Source: Chryseobacterium arachidis (GTDB taxonomy: Bacteria; Bacteroidota; Bacteroidia; Flavobacteriales; Weeksellaceae). Taken from it: DNA of 64,000 bases. The DNA lies in NCBI RefSeq assembly GCF_900129245.1, contig NZ_FQUT01000002.1, positions 434,001-498,000 of the forward strand, in the 5' to 3' direction. Each line of letters begins with the position of its first letter. Position 1 is the first letter of the stretch. Under the pieces are notes generated by a model. The model was not told where the DNA came from, made no database searches, and saw only the letters and a list, made by a program, of their open reading frames with translations. The translations under genes were made by a program, and so were the position numbers. Shown here piece after piece: positions 1 to 9,651 of the stretch.

Positions 1-2
1 TC

Positions 3-248
3 AATCAGATGAGAACTCCGACGGAAAAGTCTAAGGATATTTATGGAATGGGATTTTGGATTAATAATGATAATCCGATCAAGCATTACTATTTTCTGGG
101 ACTTCAGGGGCAATATATTATCATGGTTCCGGAATACAATATGGTGATTGTGAGAACGGGAAGCTACGCGAATAATCCTAAAAACGACCGGGGCAGACCG
201 GATCAGGTAAAGTTTCTGGTGAATGAAACAGTGAAGTTTTTTTCTTAA
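3..248 (+). CDS. C-terminal fragment of a serine hydrolase (beta-lactamase family), cut by the window start
   Basis: The reading frame is open from the first complete codon, so the gene begins outside the window and only about 81 C-terminal residues are seen. The stretch YGMGFWIN, then HYYFLGLQGQYIIMVPEYN and MVIVRTG, matches the end of penicillin-binding-protein-like/class C beta-lactamase-family hydrolases. There a G-x-G-Q-x-I segment near the KTG-like motif is followed by a strand ending in V-R-x-G. The catalytic S-x-x-K and Y-x-N motifs would lie upstream and cannot be checked. The substrate cannot be inferred: the family includes esterases, peptidases and true beta-lactamases. The family call is based on motif resemblance only. 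Confidence 0.6.
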   Translation, partial: NQMRTPTEKSKDIYGMGFWINNDNPIKHYYFLGLQGQYIIMVPEYNMVIVRTGSYANNPKNDRGRPDQVKFLVNETVKFFS

Positions 249-419
249 AATGATTCAATTTTTCCACAGATTTCACGGACTTGTACATTTTCATGTTTAT
301 TTCATTTGTAATTTAAAAAAATTATGCTCAATCATCAGTGAAAAAGTGAAATTTATGGGAGAAAAAATAAAAAAATTACTTTATTGAGCGAAAATTAAAA
401 ATATGTCATTTTAAGAATC

Positions 420-1031
420 ATGGAAAAACACAACTCAAAAGTTGATGAATATATTGAGAAATCCCAAGATTTTGCAAAACCCATTTTAACTTACCTTCGT
501 GAAACGATTCATGAAGCCTGTCCCGAAGCCGAAGAAGCCATTAAATGGAAATTTCCAACCTTTATGTATAAAGGAAAAATCCTCTGCTCAACGGTTTCTT
601 TCAAACAGTACTGCAGCATGGGATTCTGGCTTCATGATGAAATGACCACCCTGAAAAACCTTAAAACGGATGTTGAAAAAACAAATATGTTCAGTCTGGG
701 AAAAATTACCAAAATCGAAGATCTGCCTTCCCAAACTCAGCTGAAGAAAATGATTTTTGAGGCCATGGAACTTACCGACATGGGAGTTACGCTAAAAAAG
801 GCAGCCCCATCGAAAACAGAAATTGAAATTCCCGATGAGTTTCAAAATATTTTACAGCAAAATAAAAAAGCATTGGAAATATTCGAAGCAAAATCGCCTT
901 CATTCCGAAAAGAATACATCACCTGGGTTATTGATGCAAAAACAGAAGGAACAAGAAATAAAAGAATACAGCAAGCCGTCGAATGGATCTCTGAAGGCAA
1001 GGGCAGAAACTGGAAATATGAGAAAAAATAA
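420..1031 (+). CDS. DUF1801 / YdeI (OmpD-associated)-like protein
   Basis: 203-aa cytosolic protein without signal peptide. The N-terminal half (about residues 10-120) has the DUF1801 pattern: YLRETIHEACPEAEEAIKWKFPTFMYKGK followed in spirit by a CSMGFW segment. The C-terminal half (about 130-203) has the YdeI/OmpD-associated pattern with FRKEYITWV, a basic patch NKRIQQAVEWI and a lysine-rich tail GRNWKY. These are small, widely distributed proteins of poorly defined role, sometimes annotated as bacteriocin-protection or stress-related. The gene stands alone. Its 172-bp upstream gap holds no other gene. The family call is fairly secure; the biological role is not. Confidence 0.8.
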   Translation: MEKHNSKVDEYIEKSQDFAKPILTYLRETIHEACPEAEEAIKWKFPTFMYKGKILCSTVSFKQYCSMGFWLHDEMTTLKNLKTDVEKTNMFSLGKITKIEDLPSQTQLKKMIFEAMELTDMGVTLKKAAPSKTEIEIPDEFQNILQQNKKALEIFEAKSPSFRKEYITWVIDAKTEGTRNKRIQQAVEWISEGKGRNWKYEKK

Positions 1032-1068
1032 ATCTTAATTTAGGAAGCAGCAAATTTAAACTAAATAT

Positions 1069-2337
1069 TTAGTGGAACCGGAAATTGGCCTCTTTTAAGG
1101 TATTATTTTTCAGAAAAGCTTCGTATTCAGGAGAAAGCTGTTTTCTCCCAAACGTGTTTTCACCGCTCATACTTCCGAGGCGGACTTTATCTTTTCCGAA
1201 TTTTTTATTCATCGCATCCATTGCTTTCATTACCGGTAAATGCTGGTTTTGGGTATCTTTTTCAAAAAGATTGATCAATCGTTGATCTTCCGGTACGAAA
1301 TCATTTACAATAACACCTGCTTTTTTGTAGTGAAATCCTTCTTTATAGATCGCCTCAAACAATTCATTCACCACTCTGCCAATTAAAATAGACGAGTTTG
1401 TAGGATTGGGAAGAATCTGAGTTTTGGCATTTCTATATTCCGGCAAATCTTTTCTGAAGCGATTGGTCTGAACAAAAACCGTCACCATTTTACAGCAGGT
1501 GTTTTGTTTTCTCAGCCTTTCTGAGCAATACATCCCGAAAGTTTCCACCCGTTCACGGACATCCTCTTTTTTGGTGAGCATTTCCATGAAACTCCTGGTA
1601 ACCGCAATTGATTTTTTCGGAGAAGGCATATCCAATTCCAGCTGGCGAATTCCCTTTAATTCATTCACCATTCTTACCCCGTGAATTCCCATAATTTTCC
1701 GAACCCACATTTCCGGTTTTTGCAATAAATCCCAGGCTTTGAAAACACCGTTGTCGTGCATTGTTGCGGTAAGTCGACGACCGATTCCCCAAACATCACC
1801 GATATTGAGCCATTTTAAAGCTTTTTCAATTTTTTCAGGAGTGTCTAAAATATAAACTCCGTTAAACTGTTGAGGAAAGTCTTTTACAATTCTATTGGCA
1901 ACTTTACATAAAGTTTTAGTTGGCGCAATGCCGATGCTTACAGGAATATTTTCCTTTTCAGCAATCTCTTCCTTTATTTTAAGGCAGTAATCAAAAATAT
2001 TAATGTATTTAAAGCTTTTAAGGTCTAAAAAAAGTTCATCGATCGAGTAAACCTCATAGTCAGACTTATCCACATACGCTGTGGATATCTCTATAACACG
2101 CTGACTTTTAAAATTATATAATTCAAATTTTGCAGAAAAAGATTGCACATTATATTTTTTGAAAAGTTCTTTATATTTAAAAGCCGGAGCCGCCATCGGT
2201 ATTCCCAGATCCTTCGCTTCCTTACTTCGGGACACAACACAGCCATCGTTGTTGGAAAGTACCACAACGGGTTGGTTTTCGAGTTCCGGATTGAGCGTTC
2301 TCTCGCACGAATTATCGAAAGCTTTTGATAAATCAGC
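1069..2337 (-). pseudogene. umuC: 5'-truncated umuC-type Y-family DNA polymerase
   Basis: The frame encodes most of a UmuC-like translesion polymerase: VVVLSNNDGCVVSRS, the second catalytic motif SIDELFLDL, helix-hairpin-helix, little-finger and C-terminal DUF4113-like region (GSMSGENTFGRKQLSP). Normal UmuC begins with about 14 residues holding the metal-binding Asp of a VDCNNF-type motif before the SCER segment. Here homology starts at about SCERTLNPELENQP (near 2310). Upstream the frame gives ADLSKAFDN and then two stops at 2338-2343. No ATG precedes the conserved part; the first usable start is GTG at 2265, inside it. The first catalytic Asp is therefore missing and no umuD lies alongside. 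I read it as a relic truncated at the edge of the accessory region. A functional short variant is less likely. Confidence 0.75.
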
Positions 2338-2843
2338 TTATCAAAAGTTAATTCTTATCAAAAGTTAAAATCAAAACAAACTAAATGTCAACAACTTAAC
2401 GCATGTTTTTTTTATATTACTTTTGATAATATAAGAAAATCACTGTCAAATAATCTAATAATTTTCATTTAGTTTGGTACATAAATTTGATATTTATACT
2501 TTTTGTTTATACATATATCACGAATCCAACAATAAAAATTTTCGCAGTTAAAATTATAATATTCACAAAAACCACTTTCAAAAACTTGGTTCCAAATTAA
2601 ATATCAAAATCTCCAAATTTCTTCTAAAATTTTTCAATAAAATCATAACACGACAAGTTCTGTCGCTTCTCTGATGGATATTTGCATTATAGAAAACACA
2701 GAAAATGAAACTAGATATTAAAAATTCCGGTGGATATACTTAGCCTGAAAACCACCTAAAAAAATAAGGCTAAAACCTGAAGTTACTCTAATAAAAAGAG
2801 CCTTCAAATCTTAACCTTTATAAAATCAAACAAATTTACAAAA
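2266..2843. other. Gene-free leader region upstream of the 1223-aa gene
   Basis: No coding frame is evident. The left part abuts the broken umuC end and carries TTATCAAAAGTTAA twice (about 2338-2367), with further TTTTGATAA copies at about 2325 and 2422. From 2651 it holds an inverted-repeat promoter of the family described for the WYL regulon. A roughly 150-nt AT-rich leader with two hairpins follows: GGTGG 2729-2733 with CCACC 2752-2756, and AAGGCT 2766-2771 with AGCCTT 2799-2804. The gene start at 2844 comes next. Confidence 0.6.
2651..2684 (+). promoter_or_regulatory. WYL-regulon-type operator/promoter, copy A
   Basis: The inverted repeat CGACAAGTTCTGTCG lies at 2651-2665. A -7-like box GATATTTG (7 of 8 match to TAnnTTTG) lies at 2677-2684, exactly 26 nt from repeat start to box start, as in the four sister copies. 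It sits 193 bp before the 1223-aa gene and points toward it. The right arm overlaps the expected -33 position, so a bound protein should block RNA polymerase. Confidence 0.8.
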
Positions 2844-5800
2844 ATGTCAACAAACAATAATGCGTCACAGACGCTATTCAGATTCGTGAGTTTAAGAAAT
2901 CCACAGCTTACTGAAACTAAAAGAAGAAATTTAGGATTTATCCATCGCCCTTCGGGAGCAAAAGGTATTTTCGATGATGCTGTAGCATCAAGAGGAAATA
3001 AAACCTTAAAACTTCAAGCTTTATCATCTAAAACCTCGGATTTTGCACCTTCAGCTTTTAAAACAGAAAAAGAATTAGAAACAGGAATGTTTGGACATCT
3101 TCTAATAATCGGAAGAAAAATATCAAAAAAAGAAACTCTTGCTAAGTGGGATTGGGAATATACTAAAGAATATTATAGCTCCTTAATTGATAGCAACAAG
3201 GAACTTACAACAGATGCTATAAAAATCTTCGAACATCTTTGGAATAATCTTACCTATCAGGTTATCACCCAAAAGGATTTTTATGTAAAAGAGGCAATTA
3301 CCCATATTTTAAAAGCGATTCATATCGGGTTTGCACAGAATATAGAGATCAATGATGATGTTTTAAAAGCTAACGGAACTAAAAAACCTTTGGATAATGC
3401 ACTTATCGCAAAAATAGTGATGCCTAAAGAATTGTTTTTAGAAGAAGACAATACTAATTCAGGTGTTTCTTTAATTGCAAAAGCAGTTTCCAATGATGCA
3501 AAAACACTTTCTGAAAAAGACTCTGAAAGAATAAAATCCAATGCCAAAAACGATTTAGTGGTTACACAAGCTTTGCTGAGAAAGGAAAAGTTAGAAAAGC
3601 TGAATTCGGAACTGGAAAAAATACAAAAATCATATCATAAATCCCAATACAAGGCGTATCAAGACAGCCATGCGAGATATTTGGAAGAAAACAGAGAGCG
3701 TATGGCAGAATATGAAAAGCTTTCGGAAGAAATAGACCGTCTGATAGACCTAAAAGCTTCTGACGAAGAATTGCAAAAACTGTATGAACGTCTAAAAGAA
3801 CTGGAAGTTCCTGCATTTGAGTTTTCTTATAAAAATGAAATTAATATCACGGATCTTCAGGGAAAACTCTCTTCCGAATCTTTTGATTTGTTTATGGAGT
3901 TGTGTGCTGCTCAGGAAGTGAACGAAGTTTTTTATTCTAAAATTCCGGCAAATGCCAAACAGGAAATTGTTTCTGATACTGAAATGAGAATCGGTGTACA
4001 AGCTCTTCAGATTGATGACAGCTACCAAACTTACAATGATGTAATCGCCCATGTTGAGAATAATATAGGGCAAGCGACACAAACTGCATTGGAAAATTCA
4101 ATTTTGGAGCAGACACAGTACACCAATGTCGGAGGTGCATTGATACCGGTGGGAAGCTCTTTGACAAGAACTCACCTTGCTTATACTTTGGAAGCAAAAT
4201 GGTATAGATCTGTTTTTGTTCCTAATAACGGATTTATTAATTTTTCTTTTGAAGTTGAAGATGGTTCTTGGGGAGTTGCCAATGCTAAAATTACATTGGA
4301 ATCCAACACAGGCAATCACGAAGAAACCGTAAGCAATATCAATGTTGTTAACGGTGTAGTAAGTTTTCCTGCTATAATGGTCAATAAATTTTCTTCGATT
4401 TCCAAACTGAGAATTGATATTTATTTTAATAACGGAAGAGAAGCCTATCTGGAATTACTAAAAATTCCGAATAATCAGCTATTCACAGGATTGCTGACTT
4501 TAAAGCCGGGAAGAGAATTGGAATCTACAGAACAAATTCAGGAAGAAACAAAAAGAAAAAACTTCGGAATTAAAAGATTAGGAATTGCCGATTATCTGAA
4601 AGTGGTTCAAAGTGTTCATGCCTATGTTCCGGGAGAAGTCTCGAATATCGAGAATGTTATGGCAAGCGAACTGAGACACAAATCTTCTGTTTCCAGAGAG
4701 TATTCTGAAGTTACTGATACAACATCTAAATCAGTAGAAACTGAAAAAGTGTCTGATACTTCCAAAACATCAAGAACAGACATGCAGACAGAAGTTGCGA
4801 AGGAACTCGATAAGCAACAGAGCATTACCGCTTATGCTCACTTTAGTTATGATTCGGGATATAAACTGGATATCGGATCAGATTATGCCAACAATACCGC
4901 ACAGCACGACAGTACGAGACAGGCGATGATGAAATCTCAGGAAATTACTGAGAGAGCGATGGAGCGTGTTCTTACAAAGATTAATGAAGAAAGAGTTCAA
5001 AAAATTATCAAAGAATATACAGAAACCAATGTACATGAATTTGATAACAGAGGAAAGGCTTTAACAACCAACGAACCTACACAGCACATCACCGGAGTAT
5101 ACCGTTGGATTGACAAAAAGATGAAGAACCAGATTTACAACTATGGTAAACGAACCATGTTTGAATTTATGGTTCCTGAGCCCGCAAAACTGCACCGTTT
5201 AGCATTTGCTGTTTCAAAAGGTCAGACACTTACTGCTCCCATAGATCCGAGAACTGCTCCTGAACCGTGGAATATGGCAAGTCCAAAAGCCGCAACAAAA
5301 GAAATGCTGACACATTGGGCACAGATTTATGGTGTTCAGTTAACCGATCTTCCGAAAGATACTGTAGAAGTATATCAGGAAATTAAAGGAGCTCCAAATT
5401 CTACAGGTTCATTCGGTGCTGTGGGAACTCCTATTAATATCACACAGAATTATGCTGCTAAAGACATGAAAATCCAGTATTATATGGACAGAAACTCTTT
5501 ATGGCACAACAGTAATTTCTATTGCAGTAACGGAAAAGGTGGAGAAAGAGATCTGAGCTTTGGCGGCAAAATCAACCAGGGAACGGTTTGGGAAAATGGT
5601 TTAAACCTTGCCGGAACTTTCAACTTTTTGTACAGAGGGAGAAATATTGAAGATGTAACGCTGAATGTAACATTGTACTGTAAACTTTCGGATGCCTTTA
5701 TGCTTCAATGGCAAACTGAGAACTTCAATGCAATTATCAAAGCCTACGAAGAAGCTTACAAGAAATTTTTGGAAGAACAGGCAAGATTGGATGCTGAACA

Positions 5801-6515
5801 GAAAGAAAAAGAAGCAGAAGCAAAAGATAAGCAAGGAACTTTCTACCGATACATGGAGCATGATGTGCTGAAACACAATTGTATAGCATACTTGCTGCAG
5901 GATTACTTGAATGTTCTTGGACAGAACTTTACAGATGGAGACAGAATGGAAAACTTCCAGGTATTCTTAAACGAAAATCTTGATAAATATACTGCTCTTG
6001 CAAAGTTTATGGAACAGGCGTTTGAATGGGAAATCATGGATTATACATTCTACCCATATTATTGGGCAAACCGTAAAATGTGGCAGGAAATGTATGTATC
6101 AGAATCTGTAGATCCATTGTTCAGAAGTTTTTTACAGGCAGGAATGGCGAGAGTAATCGTAACGATAAAACCAGGCTTTGAGGATGCCGTAAACTTTTTC
6201 CTGACAACAGGTAAAATCTGGAACGGTGGCGAAGTTCCTGTAATTGGTGACCCAATGTACATGAGTATTGTAGACGAAATGCGTCAACCTACAGGAGAAC
6301 CGCAAGGTAAATACTGGATTACCAGAATCCCTACTACGCTGACTATTCTTCAGGACAAATCTACAGGACTTCCGGTAGAGCAACCGCTTCCGATTTTCCC
6401 TGAAGATAATCCTGGAAATTGTGAGAATCCTCTTGAATTGGAAACTGAAACAAGTTTTGCTCACAGAGATGTACAATTATCTCATGGTACTGTTGCGGAT
6501 AGCACATTAGACTAA
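2844..6515 (+). CDS. Giant protein of unknown function, paralogue of the 1367-aa protein at 33148
   Basis: 1223-aa protein with no signal peptide and no obvious membrane segment. It shares a chain of conserved blocks with the protein at 33148: N-terminal TLFRFVSLR.PQL; LW.NL.YQV.TQKDFY.KE; PAFEF; GIADYLKV.QS.HAYV.GEV..IENVMA; VYRW.DK.MKNQIYNYGKR with MFEFM.PEPAKLH; and a C-terminal block FMEQAFEWE, YPYYW, DPLFR.FLQ.GMAR, GFEDAV, GKIWNGGEVPVIGD. Residues about 240-330 and 960-1000 are charged coiled-coil-like helices. I do not recognise a named domain. The WYL-type operator upstream and the effector-like gene downstream suggest a scaffold, carrier or structural protein of a toxin or injection-type system, but this is inference. 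A terminator-like hairpin separates it from the next gene. Confidence 0.75.
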   Translation: MSTNNNASQTLFRFVSLRNPQLTETKRRNLGFIHRPSGAKGIFDDAVASRGNKTLKLQALSSKTSDFAPSAFKTEKELETGMFGHLLIIGRKISKKETLAKWDWEYTKEYYSSLIDSNKELTTDAIKIFEHLWNNLTYQVITQKDFYVKEAITHILKAIHIGFAQNIEINDDVLKANGTKKPLDNALIAKIVMPKELFLEEDNTNSGVSLIAKAVSNDAKTLSEKDSERIKSNAKNDLVVTQALLRKEKLEKLNSELEKIQKSYHKSQYKAYQDSHARYLEENRERMAEYEKLSEEIDRLIDLKASDEELQKLYERLKELEVPAFEFSYKNEINITDLQGKLSSESFDLFMELCAAQEVNEVFYSKIPANAKQEIVSDTEMRIGVQALQIDDSYQTYNDVIAHVENNIGQATQTALENSILEQTQYTNVGGALIPVGSSLTRTHLAYTLEAKWYRSVFVPNNGFINFSFEVEDGSWGVANAKITLESNTGNHEETVSNINVVNGVVSFPAIMVNKFSSISKLRIDIYFNNGREAYLELLKIPNNQLFTGLLTLKPGRELESTEQIQEETKRKNFGIKRLGIADYLKVVQSVHAYVPGEVSNIENVMASELRHKSSVSREYSEVTDTTSKSVETEKVSDTSKTSRTDMQTEVAKELDKQQSITAYAHFSYDSGYKLDIGSDYANNTAQHDSTRQAMMKSQEITERAMERVLTKINEERVQKIIKEYTETNVHEFDNRGKALTTNEPTQHITGVYRWIDKKMKNQIYNYGKRTMFEFMVPEPAKLHRLAFAVSKGQTLTAPIDPRTAPEPWNMASPKAATKEMLTHWAQIYGVQLTDLPKDTVEVYQEIKGAPNSTGSFGAVGTPINITQNYAAKDMKIQYYMDRNSLWHNSNFYCSNGKGGERDLSFGGKINQGTVWENGLNLAGTFNFLYRGRNIEDVTLNVTLYCKLSDAFMLQWQTENFNAIIKAYEEAYKKFLEEQARLDAEQKEKEAEAKDKQGTFYRYMEHDVLKHNCIAYLLQDYLNVLGQNFTDGDRMENFQVFLNENLDKYTALAKFMEQAFEWEIMDYTFYPYYWANRKMWQEMYVSESVDPLFRSFLQAGMARVIVTIKPGFEDAVNFFLTTGKIWNGGEVPVIGDPMYMSIVDEMRQPTGEPQGKYWITRIPTTLTILQDKSTGLPVEQPLPIFPEDNPGNCENPLELETETSFAHRDVQLSHGTVADSTLD

Positions 6516-6526
6516 ATTGATCAACG

Positions 6527-6560
6527 AATGGCGGTGTACTGCCGCCATTTCTATTTTTTT
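6527..6560 (+). terminator. Hairpin terminator between giant gene and effector gene
   Basis: AATGGCGG (6527-6534) pairs with CCGCCATT (6542-6549), followed by a T-rich tract TCTATTTTTTT. It lies 11 nt after the stop of the 1223-aa gene and before the 404-aa gene, so it may attenuate rather than abolish readthrough. Confidence 0.75.
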
Positions 6561-6580
6561 AACAATTAAAATTTGAAAAA

Positions 6581-7795
6581 ATGAGTACAGTAAAAGCATT
6601 AGGATTGCCCAATAAAATAAAAGCGTTGGGGCTGGGAAATGCAGAGAATAATATATTAAAAGTAGGGCAAGACAAAAAAGAAGTCTCTGGCAATGATTTT
6701 ATACCAATTATCAGTTTAGATAAATCATATAAAGATCCTAAGAAAAAATATCGTGCTGTCTATAAAGGAAACGTTGGAGGCAAGAAAACCATATTGTCTG
6801 AACACCTAAGTAGTAGAACGCAATTATTAGAAGAAGTGAAAATTACTGTCCCAACAGAAATTAGATTAAATGTAAGCCAGGGAAATTCTAAAGCTAACGA
6901 TAAGGAAGGAACAGTAACTGTTGTATCCAATGGAGTAATGTTTAATGATAAAGACAACAAATATGATAAAGGAGATTTAAGGTCTAGTTCAATTATTAAA
7001 GATGTAAAATATAATAATAGTTTCACAATTCAAGTTAGTCCACAGATGATACAAAAAGGTGCTTACATTGATTTTTTTGCAAATGATGATGATTGGCTAT
7101 TCTATTCTGTTTCAAATGTTCATTGTGGTCGCATTGCAATCTCAAATACCTCTAATGTGGGTAAAAAACTCACAGGAAATATTGAAAATTCTAAGGTAGC
7201 AAGTGAATCTCAAAAATTATCGGATAATTACACGTACAATAATCCAGAAAAGTCTTTTCAGGTAGCAAATATATACCAAAATCCAAAAGGAATGTGTTTT
7301 GCAGTTTCTATGGCAAGAGTATCAAAAGCATTTTCAGATGTAGGTATTAATAGTGCAATAAAGGTAGCTACATCAGGTGACGATTATATCTATTCTGGAA
7401 CGGTTACCAGTAATATCCCAGACAAATACTTCGGATATGGCGTTGGGGGAGCTTTAGCTAAGAATGGATATGCAGACTTGGTAACTACAGAGGAAATTTG
7501 GCAAGGCAGATTAGAAGAAGGAGCAATGTTACAATATTGGAATAATCCAAATAAAAAAGATTGGAAAAATTTAAAAGAAGCTATTAAATTCAGTATTGGT
7601 AAACCGAAACAAAATTGGCATCCAGATTTTGCTGCTGGACATTCGGTAATATTCAAAGGTTACATTTTTGATGAGAAGGACAACATCGTTGCTTTATGGT
7701 GCTACGATTATTCTGGAACTCAAAGAAGATTTGAGAAAGATGATATTGATCATCCAAAACTATTTGTAGGAGCTAATTTAAAAGATAAAAAATAA
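6581..7795 (+). CDS. Putative effector with C-terminal papain-like cysteine hydrolase domain
   Basis: 404 aa, no signal peptide. The N-terminal half (about 1-200) is strand-rich and unrecognised, opening with a partly repeated KALGLPNKIKALGLGNA. The C-terminal half shows the layout of a papain-fold/amidase hydrolase: a Cys in GMCFAVSMARVSKAF (C239), a His in AAGHSVIFKG (H354) and an Asp in WCYDYSG (D376). The Cys-helix plus GH-strand arrangement recalls type VI amidase effectors (Tae) and NlpC/papain toxins; I cannot place it in a specific family. It follows the giant gene and precedes a lipoprotein that could be a periplasmic immunity protein, which would fit a peptidoglycan-cleaving toxin. 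The function is inferred from motif and context only. Confidence 0.5.
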   Translation: MSTVKALGLPNKIKALGLGNAENNILKVGQDKKEVSGNDFIPIISLDKSYKDPKKKYRAVYKGNVGGKKTILSEHLSSRTQLLEEVKITVPTEIRLNVSQGNSKANDKEGTVTVVSNGVMFNDKDNKYDKGDLRSSSIIKDVKYNNSFTIQVSPQMIQKGAYIDFFANDDDWLFYSVSNVHCGRIAISNTSNVGKKLTGNIENSKVASESQKLSDNYTYNNPEKSFQVANIYQNPKGMCFAVSMARVSKAFSDVGINSAIKVATSGDDYIYSGTVTSNIPDKYFGYGVGGALAKNGYADLVTTEEIWQGRLEEGAMLQYWNNPNKKDWKNLKEAIKFSIGKPKQNWHPDFAAGHSVIFKGYIFDEKDNIVALWCYDYSGTQRRFEKDDIDHPKLFVGANLKDKK

Positions 7796-7802
7796 TAATT
7801 TT

Positions 7803-7832
7803 GTTCTGTATTTTAAAATACAGAACATTTTT
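7803..7832 (+). terminator. Strong palindromic terminator after the effector gene
   Basis: A perfect inverted repeat, GTTCTGTATTTT with AAAATACAGAAC (7803-7826), is followed by ATTTTT. It starts 8 nt after the 404-aa stop and so separates the effector from the lipoprotein gene. Confidence 0.8.
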
Positions 7833-7872
7833 ATATAAAAACGCTTATCTTAGTTTTTAAAATATTTAAGAT

Positions 7873-8532
7873 ATGAAAACACTTTTTAAAACCGTTTTGG
7901 TAATTCTAGGGTTAATTATATACTCTTGCAATGATAAAAAAGTTCAAAATAAAGAGATCACTTCAAGTAGTTATGATACTCTTGAATCTCCTCCATCCAA
8001 ACCTGAATACTTAAATGATAAGAAAAAATATGTATTACCTAATATAGCTAATATTACTGTTGAAGACCTTAATCCTGTCTTTTTAGAACTATTAAGAGAC
8101 AAAAAAATATTAAGAACTGAAAATTTAGATAAAAATAAATCTTTTATTAATGGATCTGCAAGAAACACTTACAATTTATACTACAAAGGGAAATTTCCTG
8201 TAAGAGCGGGAGAATATAAAAATGAAGGGGATTTTATGTTATATGATTTTATTTATGCTAATGATAATCAATACATAATTGCTCATGATAATTTGAAAAA
8301 TGAACTGAAAAAGTTAAATAATAGTAATAATCATGAATATTTTGATTATTTTAAGGGAGTAGGTTTTGTTTATTTTTTTGATAAGGAGAAAAGTAAAATT
8401 TCATTAGTTAGTTTTTCAAGAGTTAGTGGAAATCATGAGTATGAAATAATAAAAAAATTTGTGGATAAACATAAAAATGAATTTGATGAAATAATTTTTG
8501 CAGATGCAACAAATATTGAAATAATAAATTAA
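7873..8532 (+). CDS. Lipoprotein, candidate immunity partner of the 404-aa effector
   Basis: 219 aa with a lipoprotein signal: MKTLFKTVLVILGLIIYSC, with the lipobox Cys at about residue 19 followed by NDKK. The mature part is hydrophilic and rich in Lys/Asn/Asp, with no domain I recognise; aromatic-rich segments (YFDYFKGVGFVYFF) suggest a beta-sandwich-like fold. It is the only gene between the effector and the recombinases and is very AT-rich. If the upstream protein attacks the cell wall, an envelope-anchored immunity protein would be expected exactly here. That pairing is inference from position and localisation; it could also be an unrelated surface lipoprotein. Confidence 0.55.
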   Translation: MKTLFKTVLVILGLIIYSCNDKKVQNKEITSSSYDTLESPPSKPEYLNDKKKYVLPNIANITVEDLNPVFLELLRDKKILRTENLDKNKSFINGSARNTYNLYYKGKFPVRAGEYKNEGDFMLYDFIYANDNQYIIAHDNLKNELKKLNNSNNHEYFDYFKGVGFVYFFDKEKSKISLVSFSRVSGNHEYEIIKKFVDKHKNEFDEIIFADATNIEIIN

Positions 8533-8622
8533 CAATAATGCGTTATACTTACTATATTATTAGATATAAAAAAGCTGGTATAAGAGACTGTATAAAAAGA
8601 AACTGACGTTTTTCACATTTCT

Positions 8623-9645
8623 TTATTTTGATAAAAAAATGTATAAAAAATCTATCTCATCATCATTTCCTTCCCAAGAACCAAGTTTTCCTTTTTCTGG
8701 GATTACATCTTGGTAAGCAGCTTCAAGAGCATCTCTTTTTTGTTTTGAATCAGCTCTTGCATATCTTTCCGTAGTTTGTACACTTACATGTCCTAAAATA
8801 TCTCGAATGTAAACAATATTAACTCCACTTTGTAAAAGGTGCATTGCTTTAGAATGCCTAAACACGTGAGGACTAATAATTGAGGGAATCAGTTGACTAT
8901 TAACTGCTCGAGCACTTTCTGCATATTTCTTTAAAATATAAGTTACACCTGCCGTAGTAAGCTTTCCTCCTCCTCGATTAAAAAATAAAGGGCTAAATTG
9001 TTTTTCAGGCCTAAGCAAATGATTCTCTTTAACATATTGTTCTAACAAGTTAATTTGTTCTTTCAGCAAAGGAATGTCTCGTTGCTTATTACCTTTACCT
9101 GTTACTCTTATATGATAAGGATATTCAAACCTTACACATGACGGGCTTAAATCTACAAGCTCCTGAACCCGCATCCCACTATCATATAATAGCGCAAGCA
9201 TAGCCAAGTCCCGTCTAGAAGCCAAAGTTTCCTTAGACGCTTGTTCAAGTAATAAATTTATACCTTCTACAGACAAGTAATTCATTACTTTTGAAAATCC
9301 TTTTTTACTTTTAATTGATCGGATATTTTGCCACTCAGCTAATCTATCTGGTACTTCATATTGTAAATATTTACAAAAAGAACAAATGGCTCCGTAACGA
9401 TTATTTCTTGTTGAAATGGAATTTTTGCAATGTATTTCAAGCCACATTAGGAAATCTTCTATGGATTGCTTATTTAAATGTTTTAATTCTAATTTATGAG
9501 GAGGAATACCCTTTACTTTACTCATAAATGTCACCAATAGATTAAAGCTTTTTTTATATGCTTTTATAGTATTGGATGAAGCTCCATAATTTCCAGCAAG
9601 ATATTTATGGAAAAAACTTTGTAAGTATTTTGCAAAATCTGTCAT
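8623..9645 (-). CDS. Tyrosine recombinase, third gene of a recombinase trio (RIT-type)
   Basis: 340-aa XerC/D-like integrase. The N-terminal SAM-like DNA-binding domain spans about 1-110. The catalytic domain carries the full set: Arg in SGMRVQEL, Lys in TGKGNKQR, HxxR in SPHVFRHS, His in LGHVSVQT and the nucleophile Tyr in TERYARAD. It is last in a minus-strand trio (415/407, 329 and 340 aa) with gaps of only 6-7 nt. Three adjacent, non-identical tyrosine recombinases in one transcription unit are the hallmark of RIT elements, known from Bacteroidota and Proteobacteria. It is expected to act with its two partners on the element ends. Confidence 0.9.
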   Translation of the reverse strand: MTDFAKYLQSFFHKYLAGNYGASSNTIKAYKKSFNLLVTFMSKVKGIPPHKLELKHLNKQSIEDFLMWLEIHCKNSISTRNNRYGAICSFCKYLQYEVPDRLAEWQNIRSIKSKKGFSKVMNYLSVEGINLLLEQASKETLASRRDLAMLALLYDSGMRVQELVDLSPSCVRFEYPYHIRVTGKGNKQRDIPLLKEQINLLEQYVKENHLLRPEKQFSPLFFNRGGGKLTTAGVTYILKKYAESARAVNSQLIPSIISPHVFRHSKAMHLLQSGVNIVYIRDILGHVSVQTTERYARADSKQKRDALEAAYQDVIPEKGKLGSWEGNDDEIDFLYIFLSK

Positions 9646-9651
9646 AGCTAA

